From an uncultured Alistipes sp. (lineage in GTDB: Bacteria > Bacteroidota > Bacteroidia > Bacteroidales > Rikenellaceae): 64,000 nucleotides of DNA. Both the position numbers and the translations under genes were made by a program. Shown here piece after piece: positions 26,019 to 33,485 of this stretch. Position 1 is the stretch's first letter. Every line of letters begins with the position of its first letter. The stretch covers positions 413,562-477,561 of the forward strand of contig NZ_CAJTXD010000001.1 in the NCBI RefSeq assembly GCF_910580175.1, written 5' to 3'. Under the pieces are notes generated by a model. It was not told where the DNA came from, did not search any database, and was given only the letters and a program-made list of their open reading frames with translations.

Positions 26019-27074
26019 ATGTTGAAACGGGATCAAATAGGAGTAATCGATCTTTTTTGCGGTATCGGAGGGTTAAGCTATGGGTTGAAACAGGAAGGGT
26101 TCGATATTATAGCGGGATTCGATATTGACAAAACCTGTGAGTTCGCGTATACGCATAACAACGAAGCGAAATTTTTCGATACGGATATTACGCGAGTGCG
26201 GAAATCCAAAATCAATAAACTCTTCAAAGGGAAGAAAGTTCGGGTTTTAGCAGGGTGCGCTCCCTGCCAGCCATTTTCGTCGTATGCTTTCAAAAACAAA
26301 GAAAAAGACCCGAACAAATACGATCTTCTTTATCAATTCGGCCGATTGGTAAAAGAGACATTACCGGATATCGTTACAATGGAAAATGTTCCGCAAATCA
26401 TGGATTTCAAATTGAAGCCCGTGCTATCCGACTTCATTTCTTTATTGAAACAGAAAGAATATGAAGTGAGCGTCAATAAAGTATATTGTCCGGATTACGG
26501 AATACCGCAAACCAGAAAGCGATTAGTGCTTATAGCGTCGAGGATCGGGAAAATAGAATTGATTCCGCCGACCCATACGAAAGATAATTACGTGACGCTA
26601 AGAGACGCTATAAGCGATTTGCCTGAAATAAAAGCAGGAGAAACCTGCGCAGAAGACCCGTTGCACCGAGCACAATCCCTCTCTCCTCTGAATCTACGTC
26701 GTATAAAGAGTACTCCCTACGGAGGAAGTTGGAAAGACTGGCCGGAAGAGTTGAAATTGAAGTGTCACCTGACTGAAAAAGGGAAATCGTTCGGCAGCGT
26801 ATATGGAAGAATGATTTGGGATTCACCGGCTTCGACGATGACCACGCAATGCACAGGTTTAGGCAACGGTCGTTTCGGACATCCGGAACAAGACCGTGCA
26901 ATAACTGCGAGAGAAGCTGCATTGATACAAACGTTCCCGAAAACTTACAAATTTTTCTCGAATGAACAAGCCGTATCGCTCACGAAAGCATCTCGCTATA
27001 TCGGGAATGCTGTTCCTCCTAAATTAGGACGGATAATTGCGATGAGTATCGCGAAACATTTGAAACTCGAATAA
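26019..27074 (+). CDS. Cytosine-5 DNA methyltransferase
   Basis: This 351-residue protein has the motifs of C5 methylases in order: motif I DLFCGIGGLSYG (11-22), the catalytic PCQ (Cys83 in GCAPCQPFSSY), motif VI ENV (122-124), motif VIII QTRKR (164-168) and the C-terminal motif X region (SRYIGNAVPP). Length is usual for a type II enzyme. The target-recognition region (about 180-290) gives no clue to its site. The stop overlaps the next ATG by one base (TAATG). It may mark self DNA for the rest of the cluster and supply the methylcytosine whose deamination Vsr would repair. Confidence 0.95.
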   Translation: MLKRDQIGVIDLFCGIGGLSYGLKQEGFDIIAGFDIDKTCEFAYTHNNEAKFFDTDITRVRKSKINKLFKGKKVRVLAGCAPCQPFSSYAFKNKEKDPNKYDLLYQFGRLVKETLPDIVTMENVPQIMDFKLKPVLSDFISLLKQKEYEVSVNKVYCPDYGIPQTRKRLVLIASRIGKIELIPPTHTKDNYVTLRDAISDLPEIKAGETCAEDPLHRAQSLSPLNLRRIKSTPYGGSWKDWPEELKLKCHLTEKGKSFGSVYGRMIWDSPASTMTTQCTGLGNGRFGHPEQDRAITAREAALIQTFPKTYKFFSNEQAVSLTKASRYIGNAVPPKLGRIIAMSIAKHLKLE

Positions 27075-29194
27075 TGATGGAAGACGAGAAAATATTGAAA
27101 TGGAGATTCGACGTAAGTACGTTTCGTCTGATCGGACGCGATCTGATTACAGATCGAATTACGGCTCTGTTCGAACTCGTGAAAAACTGTTACGACGCGA
27201 ATGCCACGGAAGTAGAAGTCTTATTCGAAAATGTCGGATTCGATGCCAGCACGGCGGATAAATCCAAAGGTCGTATAACTATTAAAGACAATGGATTCGG
27301 AATGTCGTTCGAAGATATTCGCGATAAATGGATGGTAATCGGAACTTCGAATAAGCGGAAAAATCCGATATCTCCAGCCCCTTTTTCCCGACGATGCGTA
27401 GGAGAAAAAGGTATCGGTCGTTTCGCCGTAGATAAATTGGGCGACAAAGTGAATATCATAACGAAACGAGCGAATAGCAACGGATGGCTGAATGTTGAAA
27501 TCGATTGGAATCTATATTATAATCAAGCTAATGACGACGGTGGAATCAAATTATTTACCGATATCGAAAATAGATATGCATATATACCTTCTTCGAGCGC
27601 AGAAGAATCCGGAACAAGCCTGATTATTGAAAACGTTCGAGAAATTTGGAGTGAAGACGATGTAAAAAGATTCATTCGAGAAGCGTCGAAAATCGTATCT
27701 CCGTATGCGAATTTGAATCCGCCTTTCCAAATACGAGTTTTCGCTCCTGAGTTCGCGATAAAGACCGAAGTCATCGAACCGATATCCGATATCGACGATG
27801 CGACGCTTTCGTTAGACATCGCATTCGATAAAGAACGCGGCATTCAGGAAACTCTTTATTTCGAGGAAGAAAGCGGAAATATTAGAAAGAAAAATATAGA
27901 GATTAAAGAATTCGGAGGAATCTCTATGCGATTATTTTACTTCGACGATAAAGCGCGACGAGCGTTTCGAAAAAAATATCCGAATAACGAAATCGACGGT
28001 GTTAAAATCTATCGAGACGGTGTGATTACGACTCCGTTCGCAGAACGAGAAGACGACGCAAACAAGAAACGCGATATTTTAGGAATCGACAAGCGATTAT
28101 GGCAAGATATCTTCAATAAGATCAGCACACGAGAAATAATCGGAATAGTCGATATTTCGAAACAAGAGAATCCGGAGATCATCGATGCGACGAACCGTCA
28201 GGACTTCAACGACAACGATGAGTACCGTGCGTTGAAAGAGTTCATTATCCTCCAGATCAGTGCTATCGAAGACTATAAAATCTATTTGAGAAAAAACCGA
28301 AAAAAGGATATAGATTCCGAACTCAATAATGCGAAGCAAGATATAGACGATTTAGTTCAATCGGCGTCCGATATCGCAGAAGCTCATCCCCAATTGCAAC
28401 CGCAATTGAACAAATTGATTTCGACCGCAAAGAAAACTGGGAAAAGCGTAAAAGCTGCCATCGCAGAACATAAAAAAGCGGAAGAAGAATTTATCCGCAA
28501 AGAAAATATGTACATGAGTATTATGTCTTTGCAAGAATATGCTATACATATCACTCATGCAGTCCGGACGTCGTTGAATAAGATCAAACGAAAAGCGGAC
28601 TTCTTCAAAGAATTTTACCCCGATCCTGAAGAAGAGAAATTTTTTCTCTTATACGCGAAAGAAATTTCCGAAGAAATGGAAATATTGGATAAGGTTATCA
28701 ATTATATGTTGAGTTACTCTCAATCCAATATTTCTTTTCAAGATATCGATTTACAAAAGCTTATCGTCGATATTATACAGAATTATCGAACTAAATTCGA
28801 TTACGAAGGAATAAAAGCCGAATATGCCATAAGAGAGCAATTGATCGTATCTTCGAACAGACAATTTTTTTACGACATTCTACAAAACTTAATAGACAAT
28901 TCTATTAAAGCGATGAAGAGTGTTGATGAAAAAATTCTGAAATGCACTGCCTTTACGGATAATAACGAGTTAATTATTAAAATATCCGATACTGGCATAG
29001 GTATTCCTGATGAAAAAAAAGAATGGGTCTTCGGTTTGTATAATACTACGACGGAAAAAGACGGGGGAGCAGGAATCGGTTTGTATGTGGTCAAGACGAG
29101 AGTCGAGTCGTTGAAAGGCAGCGTGAAGATAATCGATAGCGAGTTCGGCCACATAGGAACGACGATTCAAATAACCTTACCATTTAAAAAATAA
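27074..29194 (+). CDS. Dual-GHKL ATPase / histidine-kinase-like protein
   Basis: The 706-residue protein has two GHKL ATP-binding modules. The first (about 15-230) is of the MutL/Hsp90/MORC kind: ELVKNCYDANAT (E34, N38, D41), KDNGFGM (D72) and GEKGIGRFA (110-118). The second, at the C-terminus (about 590-704), is of the sensor-kinase kind: LQNLIDNS (N605, N609), DTGIGIP (639-645), FGLYNTT and GAGIGLYVV (665-673). Between them, helices lead to THAVRTSLNKI with His495, which lines up with the H-box of histidine kinases. No membrane segment is seen, so the sensor is cytosolic. The pairing with a receiver protein suggests phosphorelay control; MORC-like ATPases are known beside C5 methylases in restriction-like clusters. 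Confidence 0.9.
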   Translation: MMEDEKILKWRFDVSTFRLIGRDLITDRITALFELVKNCYDANATEVEVLFENVGFDASTADKSKGRITIKDNGFGMSFEDIRDKWMVIGTSNKRKNPISPAPFSRRCVGEKGIGRFAVDKLGDKVNIITKRANSNGWLNVEIDWNLYYNQANDDGGIKLFTDIENRYAYIPSSSAEESGTSLIIENVREIWSEDDVKRFIREASKIVSPYANLNPPFQIRVFAPEFAIKTEVIEPISDIDDATLSLDIAFDKERGIQETLYFEEESGNIRKKNIEIKEFGGISMRLFYFDDKARRAFRKKYPNNEIDGVKIYRDGVITTPFAEREDDANKKRDILGIDKRLWQDIFNKISTREIIGIVDISKQENPEIIDATNRQDFNDNDEYRALKEFIILQISAIEDYKIYLRKNRKKDIDSELNNAKQDIDDLVQSASDIAEAHPQLQPQLNKLISTAKKTGKSVKAAIAEHKKAEEEFIRKENMYMSIMSLQEYAIHITHAVRTSLNKIKRKADFFKEFYPDPEEEKFFLLYAKEISEEMEILDKVINYMLSYSQSNISFQDIDLQKLIVDIIQNYRTKFDYEGIKAEYAIREQLIVSSNRQFFYDILQNLIDNSIKAMKSVDEKILKCTAFTDNNELIIKISDTGIGIPDEKKEWVFGLYNTTTEKDGGAGIGLYVVKTRVESLKGSVKIIDSEFGHIGTTIQITLPFKK

Positions 29195-29200
29195 ACGAGT

Positions 29201-29797
29201 ATGAATTTCGAAATCGTAATAATCGACGACAATATGAAGTCCTCCGATCCTTTCGTTAGAAGGCTCGAAAAAGTATTTCAAGACGCACGAGTAATACTGT
29301 TCCCCGACGTTCAAAAAAGTTTGGACTATATTTTCAATAACCTATCGAAAAAGCTCATTGTTTTTTTAGATTGTAAATTCGATACGGGATTGCAAGGAAT
29401 AGACGGGTTGAAACGTATACGAGAAAAAACATCTCTGCTCTACATCGTAATGATGTCCGCTAATTCTCCGTTGCAACAACCTGTAGACGATGTCATAGAG
29501 ATGATAAACAACAAGGGCATCTATTTTATCAATAATGCCGATATGCGTAAAGCCGAAGAAATCGTCGAACGTATAAAATACAATTGGAATACCGATTTCG
29601 ATTGCGTTTTAGAGCAATGGATTTTGCAACACGAAGAAGAAGCCGACAAACTTTTCGTATGCAGAGGAAAAGAAAGTTATACGCTTAGAAAAATTCTCGA
29701 TGAAGTCCGACGACAAACCGGGTTCGGAAAAGATATAGAGAGAATAATGTATAAATCTACGATCCAATCTTTATTAGACAGCAAACTCGATGATTGA
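29201..29797 (+). CDS. Stand-alone response-regulator receiver protein
   Basis: The 198-residue protein begins with a receiver domain. VIIDDN gives the acidic pair D9/D10, VFLDCKF gives the phospho-acceptor candidate D57, and MMSAN gives S86. The usual lysine after strand 5 is not seen; the matching place reads YFINNAD. About 70 residues of helical C-terminus follow, without a recognisable DNA-binding fold, so it is unlikely to be a transcription factor. It starts 6 bases after the dual-GHKL gene and overlaps the next gene by 8 bases. It would serve as the link between the kinase-like sensor and the downstream effector. Confidence 0.82.
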   Translation: MNFEIVIIDDNMKSSDPFVRRLEKVFQDARVILFPDVQKSLDYIFNNLSKKLIVFLDCKFDTGLQGIDGLKRIREKTSLLYIVMMSANSPLQQPVDDVIEMINNKGIYFINNADMRKAEEIVERIKYNWNTDFDCVLEQWILQHEEEADKLFVCRGKESYTLRKILDEVRRQTGFGKDIERIMYKSTIQSLLDSKLDD

Positions 29798-30401
29798 CGA
29801 TATTATTATCTCGTATAATAACGATTATACCGAAGAAAACAAATGGTTTTTCGAGTCTTGCGCCGATGAAACGAAGCAATTAGCGACGAATTGCAATATC
29901 GCGTACAGAACGATAACTCCACCCAACCTTTCTGCTGAAGAAATCGAACGCCATATCGGTTCGTGCCATGGCGGATTCATATTCTCTGCATATATGCACG
30001 GGCATAAGAAAGGACTCGTAAACGAGCGAAACGAAGATATCGTTTCGAACGATATTAATTCGGATTTATTCGTCGGAAACGTCTTTTATACGTTTTCGTG
30101 CCAATGCGGAAATCAATTGCAAGAGGAATTGAGCAATCGAAACATCGCATTATTTTGGGGATATAAAAGCGACACTAATATTCTTCTTCGCGAAGAGTGC
30201 GTAGAATGCGCTGTCGAAGGTCTCAAACAATTTTTATCGGGAAAAACGGTCGAAGAATCAAAGTTGGCAATGGAAAAGAAATATAAAGAAAATCATTATA
30301 AAATCGGAGGTTTATACGGCGCACTATTGCTTGAAAACAAAGATAATATGGTTGTCGTCGGGAACCCGAATCTGACGATGTACGACATACCTAATATCTA
30401 A
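29790..30401 (+). CDS. Caspase/CHAT-like putative protease
   Basis: The 203-residue product shows the two catalytic landmarks of clan CD (caspase-fold) peptidases. Strand-His-Gly is FIFSAYMHGH (His70 followed by Gly71), and about 30 residues later comes a strand ending in Cys, VFYTFSCQCG (Cys104). It continues with IALFWGY, like the next strand of that fold. The spacing is right, but overall similarity is low and no known family was named with certainty. It is the last gene of the methylase operon and overlaps the receiver gene by 8 bases. The likely role is a regulated effector that cleaves a cell protein when the upstream sensor is triggered; this is inference. Confidence 0.62.
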   Translation: MIDDIIISYNNDYTEENKWFFESCADETKQLATNCNIAYRTITPPNLSAEEIERHIGSCHGGFIFSAYMHGHKKGLVNERNEDIVSNDINSDLFVGNVFYTFSCQCGNQLQEELSNRNIALFWGYKSDTNILLREECVECAVEGLKQFLSGKTVEESKLAMEKKYKENHYKIGGLYGALLLENKDNMVVVGNPNLTMYDIPNI

Positions 30402-30718
30402 TTCGCGCATATGATGTAATTTATGTTGTACCACAGAATGGCTTCCAATTTACAATTCCTGCTTTTATCTATCGGCTTCTTCCAACTGATTTCGGATACG
30501 GCTGCCCATTCGACGATTCATCGTCTAAAAATTGCGCTACTTTAAGAGTCGAACCATAACGGGACGCATAGATCTCTGAAAGGTCTTCCATATTCGTATT
30601 ATGGTTTCTTCTCTATTTTTCCCTTTATAAAATCCTTGACCGAATAAAGTTGTCGAACTCTGATTTATAATATTTTGCTATTATTCATTCTGCTATTGCC
30701 ACACTTTGAAATTTTCTT
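30402..30718. other. AT-rich non-coding stretch, with one short open frame
   Basis: No convincing gene. A 40-codon frame on the minus strand (30469-30591) reads MEDLSEIYASRYGSTLKVAQ and then a short tail. It has protein-like composition but no recognisable family, and may be a remnant. The base composition matches the cargo island, so the stretch probably still belongs to the mobile element. Confidence 0.35.
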
Positions 30719-30728
30719 CTTATCTTTG
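30719..30728 (+). other. Candidate right attachment core of the ICE
   Basis: TTATCTTTGC agrees at 9 of 10 positions with GTAnnTTTGC, the core used by CTnDOT-family integrases. It lies just where AT-rich cargo DNA gives way to chromosomal sequence. The same bases also fit a -7 promoter box (TATCTTTG), so the match could be fortuitous. The left end is outside the window. Confidence 0.35.
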
Positions 30729-30884
30729 CAAAGTAGTAAACGGGCAGACACTTGACTGACAATAGTCGGCCTATTGCCGACAAGAAACCGTTACAGAAGC
30801 GTTACTACGCGATTTTTGACATATTTATTACCTTGATAATAAGGATTTTCGGAGTATAGGTTCACGAATCGTATTCTCCACAAA

Positions 30885-30921
30885 ACAAGCGAGAGCAAAC
30901 ATGTTGTTTGCTCTCGCTTGT
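30885..30921 (-). terminator. Strong hairpin, likely terminator reading leftward
   Basis: A perfect 16-bp stem (30885-30900 with 30906-30921), loop ATGTT. On the minus strand the stem is followed by TTTTG. The nearest gene it could serve is rplT, 400 bases upstream, which already has its own terminator. Confidence 0.6.
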
Positions 30922-30969
30922 CGTTTCTGGCGACGGCAAAGTTCCGCGCGCGATCGAACAACCGACGCC

Positions 30970-31020
30970 CCGACACACAACAACCGACACACAATAACCG
31001 GCACACAATAACCGGCACTC
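30970..31020. repeat. 14-base tandem repeat, about 3.5 copies
   Basis: Units CCGACACACAACAA, CCGACACACAATAA and CCGGCACACAATAA, then a partial CCGGCAC. There are no spacers, so this is not CRISPR. Confidence 0.7.
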
Positions 31021-31262
31021 TGACATCCCGACAAACAACTCAATACCCGCGACACATCATCTATCCTGCCCTCGCCATTTATCTCACAACACACCAGCTA
31101 ACCCGCGACACACTAACCTGTCCCACTGCATACCAGCTATACCCCACGGCTGTTATCTGTCCTATTGGCCGCCATCTTCTTGCAATATGCCATTTTTGTT
31201 ATCTATGTCTATTGCTCGCCATTTGTCCTGCGACAACTCCTCACGCCGCTCTGCGAATCGGC

Positions 31263-31297
31263 AAAAAAACAGCCGGAAGAACGTTCGTTCTCCCGGC
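31263..31297 (-). terminator. Terminator after rplT
   Basis: A GC-rich hairpin (31272-31297, one mismatch) is followed on the minus strand by seven T. It begins about 20 bases after the rplT stop. Confidence 0.8.
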
Positions 31298-31317
31298 CGG
31301 CTCAAGCGGTCGCCCGC

Positions 31318-31662
31318 TTATTTAACTGCTTTAACTATTGCTTCGAATGCCTTCGGCTCGTTCATCGCCAGGTCGGCCAGAACCTTGCGGTTCAGGGCGA
31401 TACCCTTGGTGTTGAGCTTGCCGATAAACTGCGAATAGGTCATTCCCTGCGCGCGGACTGCGGCGTTGATACGCGTGATCCACAGCGAACGGAACGTCCG
31501 CTTCTTGAGTTGGCGGTGTGCATAGGCAAACTGCAAACCCTTCTCGACCGTGTTTTTCGCTACGGTCCAAACGTTTCCCCTTGAACCAAAGTTACCTTTG
31601 GCAAGTTTCAGAACTTTCTTTCTGCGTGCGCGCGACGCAACTGCATTGACTGAACGTGGCAT
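31318..31662 (-). CDS. rplT: 50S ribosomal protein L20
   Basis: The 114-residue sequence is a full-length L20 (MPRSVNAVASRARRKKVLK; later FRSLWITRINAAVRA). L20 binds 23S rRNA early in assembly of the large subunit. It follows rpmI by 97 bases in the usual rpmI-rplT order and is closed by a terminator. The intergenic gap is longer than usual, and no L20 feedback structure was resolved by eye. Confidence 0.98.
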   Translation of the reverse strand: MPRSVNAVASRARRKKVLKLAKGNFGSRGNVWTVAKNTVEKGLQFAYAHRQLKKRTFRSLWITRINAAVRAQGMTYSQFIGKLNTKGIALNRKVLADLAMNEPKAFEAIVKAVK

Positions 31663-31759
31663 AGTCTGAAATGTTTTTTGAGAGCTGTCAGCGACGCGGT
31701 TCTCCCGCGTTCTTCGGGGCTGGTTCGCTCCAGGTTAATGAATGGTTTCCCCCGATCGT

Positions 31760-31954
31760 TTATTTTACGAGCAGGTTCTTGATTTTGGCCTCGTCGGCCG
31801 CAGAAACGGTACCCGAATAGCAAAGGTTGCGCTTCTGTTTCGTCGTCTTTTTGGTCAGGATGTGACTGTGATAAGCGTGCTGACGCTTGATCTTTCCTGT
31901 GCCGGTGAAGGTAAAGCGTTTCTTCGCCGCGGCATTGGTTTTCATTTTCGGCAT
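31760..31954 (-). CDS. rpmI: 50S ribosomal protein L35
   Basis: The 64 residues (MPKMKTNAAAKKRFTFTGTG, then basic HILTKKTTKQKR) are a complete L35. It is the first gene of its transcript: a good promoter lies just upstream and the next gene is divergent. The infC gene for initiation factor 3, which often precedes rpmI-rplT, is absent here. Confidence 0.98.
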   Translation of the reverse strand: MPKMKTNAAAKKRFTFTGTGKIKRQHAYHSHILTKKTTKQKRNLCYSGTVSAADEAKIKNLLVK

Positions 31955-31988
31955 TTTCGTAAACAGTTAATTAGTTAAACGTAGCCCG

Positions 31989-32018
31989 CAAAATTACGAA
32001 TTTTTTCATATTCCGCAA
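31989..32018 (-). promoter_or_regulatory. Promoter of rpmI-rplT
   Basis: On the minus strand TTG, 19 bases, then TAATTTTG. This fits the Bacteroidetes -33/-7 pattern and lies about 35 bases before the rpmI ATG. Confidence 0.65.
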
Positions 32019-32111
32019 TCGAAAAAACCGTTTTTTCCGCATGCAGCACCAAATTATTTTCGTACCTTTACGTTGTCAAGTTACACTCACACCAAGTTCC
32101 ATTCATTGCTT

Positions 32112-32840
32112 ATGGCATTTTTCTCTTTCTTCGGCCGCCGCCCCAAGGCTCCCGTCTACCCCACCGACACGTTGATCGCGCACGACGGCACCGAGTTTAC
32201 GATCACATTCTTCAAGCATGCGTCGCTCTCGATCAACGTCGGGGGCAAACATATCTATGTCGATCCCGTGGGCGGCGGCAACGTCTTCCCCGCCGCGCTG
32301 CCCAAGGCCGACCTCATCCTGCTGACCCATTCGCACGACGACCACTTCGACCTCTCCGCCGTCGAGAAGCTCTGCACTTCGAAGACCGACATCCTCAGCG
32401 ACCGCACCACGGCCGAGGCGTTCGACATGGAGGGCCACGTCATGCGCCCCGGCAGCATCGCCACGCCGCGCGACTACGTGAAGATCGAAGCCGTCGCCGC
32501 CTACAACACGACCGAGGGGCGCCTCCAGTTCCACCCCAAGCAGCGCGAGGACTGCGGATACCTGCTTACCATCGGCGGCATGCGCATCTACATTGCCGGC
32601 GACACGGAGCCGACCCCCGAAATGAAAGCGCTGCGCGATGTCGACATCGCCTTTCTGCCCGTCAACCAGCCCTACACCATGACCGTCGACCAGGCCGTGG
32701 AGGTCATCCGCCACATGAAGCCCGTCTTGTTCTATCCCTATCACTACGGGCAGGTCGAGGAGAAAACCGACCTCGACCGCCTGGCCCGCGAAGTCGAGGC
32801 GCTGGGCACCACCGAAATCCGGATACGCCCGATGGAATAA
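32112..32840 (+). CDS. MBL-fold metal-dependent hydrolase (UlaG-like)
   Basis: The 242-residue protein has the metallo-beta-lactamase-fold metal motif THSHDDHFD (about residues 76-84), AGDTEPTPE for a further ligand and a late YPYHYGQ histidine. It is of the short beta-lactamase-like UlaG type, with no added domain. The ATG at 32112 is chosen; the open frame starts 13 codons earlier at a TTG. The substrate cannot be told. It is a single gene between rpmI (divergent) and the metal cluster (convergent). Confidence 0.85.
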   Translation: MAFFSFFGRRPKAPVYPTDTLIAHDGTEFTITFFKHASLSINVGGKHIYVDPVGGGNVFPAALPKADLILLTHSHDDHFDLSAVEKLCTSKTDILSDRTTAEAFDMEGHVMRPGSIATPRDYVKIEAVAAYNTTEGRLQFHPKQREDCGYLLTIGGMRIYIAGDTEPTPEMKALRDVDIAFLPVNQPYTMTVDQAVEVIRHMKPVLFYPYHYGQVEEKTDLDRLAREVEALGTTEIRIRPME

Positions 32841-32943
32841 TGCTCCACACGAAGCGACGGGCAGAGCTGTACGCCCCTTGTCCGGACATCCTCGGAGAGC
32901 TTGCGCACCCGATAAGCCGGGCTTCCGCTTCTCCCGACAAAAA

Positions 32944-32970
32944 GGCGCGCCGGAAAACATCCGGCGCGCC
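32944..32970 (-). terminator. Terminator after the HMA-domain gene
   Basis: An 11-bp GC-rich stem (32944-32954 with 32960-32970) is followed on the minus strand by TTTTT. Confidence 0.8.
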
Positions 32971-32994
32971 TGGCGTTTCATATCGATCGGCAGT

Positions 32995-33312
32995 TTACTT
33001 TTTCTCTCCTGCCGCATTTTTAGGCTGGGCGTTTACCTTGAGCGACGCCAACCCCTTAACGATATTTTCGTCATTGTTCTTGGCGGCATCGTAGGTTACC
33101 GTCACTTCTTTCGTAGCAATATCGATCGCCACATCCTTGATGCCCTTACCCAAAGAAGGCACGTTGTTCATGATCTTATTGGCACAATGGTCGCAGTGGA
33201 TGTCGGTCTGGAATACCGTCGTTACCGTCTTCTTCTCGGCAGCAGGCTTCGCCGCCATCGTCATGCCTGCCCCCATCACGAGCGCCAAGACAAACATTAC
33301 AAGTTTTTTCAT
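32995..33312 (-). CDS. Periplasmic heavy-metal-associated (HMA) protein
   Basis: The 105 residues start with a signal peptide (cut near MAA, about residue 21), then one HMA fold with the metal-binding CDHC (Cys40, Cys43) and a VTVTYDAAKN strand. It is a MerP/CopZ-like single-domain carrier, but exported. It lies downstream of a TonB-dependent receptor and a Cys/His-rich protein on the same strand, so handling of copper or another soft metal is likely. The exact metal is not known. Confidence 0.88.
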   Translation of the reverse strand: MKKLVMFVLALVMGAGMTMAAKPAAEKKTVTTVFQTDIHCDHCANKIMNNVPSLGKGIKDVAIDIATKEVTVTYDAAKNNDENIVKGLASLKVNAQPKNAAGEKK

Positions 33313-33400
33313 AGTTATTTAAATTTATTATCAGTTAATCGTTTCTCCGGATTCTCCGTCGCTCCGCGTCTCAAAATTGATCGGATAGAGTTCGGAACCA

Positions 33401-33428
33401 CAGATTCTTCACTTCGTTCGGAATGACA
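33401..33428. repeat. Short fragment like a dispersed repeat
   Basis: The stretch containing CTTCACTTCGTTCGGAATG resembles a fragment I have seen in intergenic DNA of many bacterial genomes. It lies in the 170-base gap between the HMA and TonB-receptor genes. Confidence 0.3.
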
Positions 33429-33485
33429 AAAGACAGGGCCTGGAACGACATTCCACTATCCACCTTTCATCATTTACCTTTTACC

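Larger units (their letters stand above)
30729..31262. other. Non-coding stretch with hairpin and repeats, no gene
   Basis: More than 500 bases lacking a credible gene. They hold a 16-bp hairpin (30885-30921) and a short tandem repeat (30970-31020). Open frames here are low-complexity shadows. Confidence 0.5.

Noticed and set aside
25932..26036. Longer vsr start at 26036
   Set aside because: It would overlap the methylase start and its promoters and adds a hydrophobic stretch not typical of Vsr.
29201..29797. Receiver protein as a transcription factor
   Set aside because: No winged-helix, LuxR or other DNA-binding fold is visible in the C-terminal 70 residues.
30970..31020. Possible CRISPR array
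   Set aside because: The 14-base units are directly joined, without spacers, and no cas gene is present.
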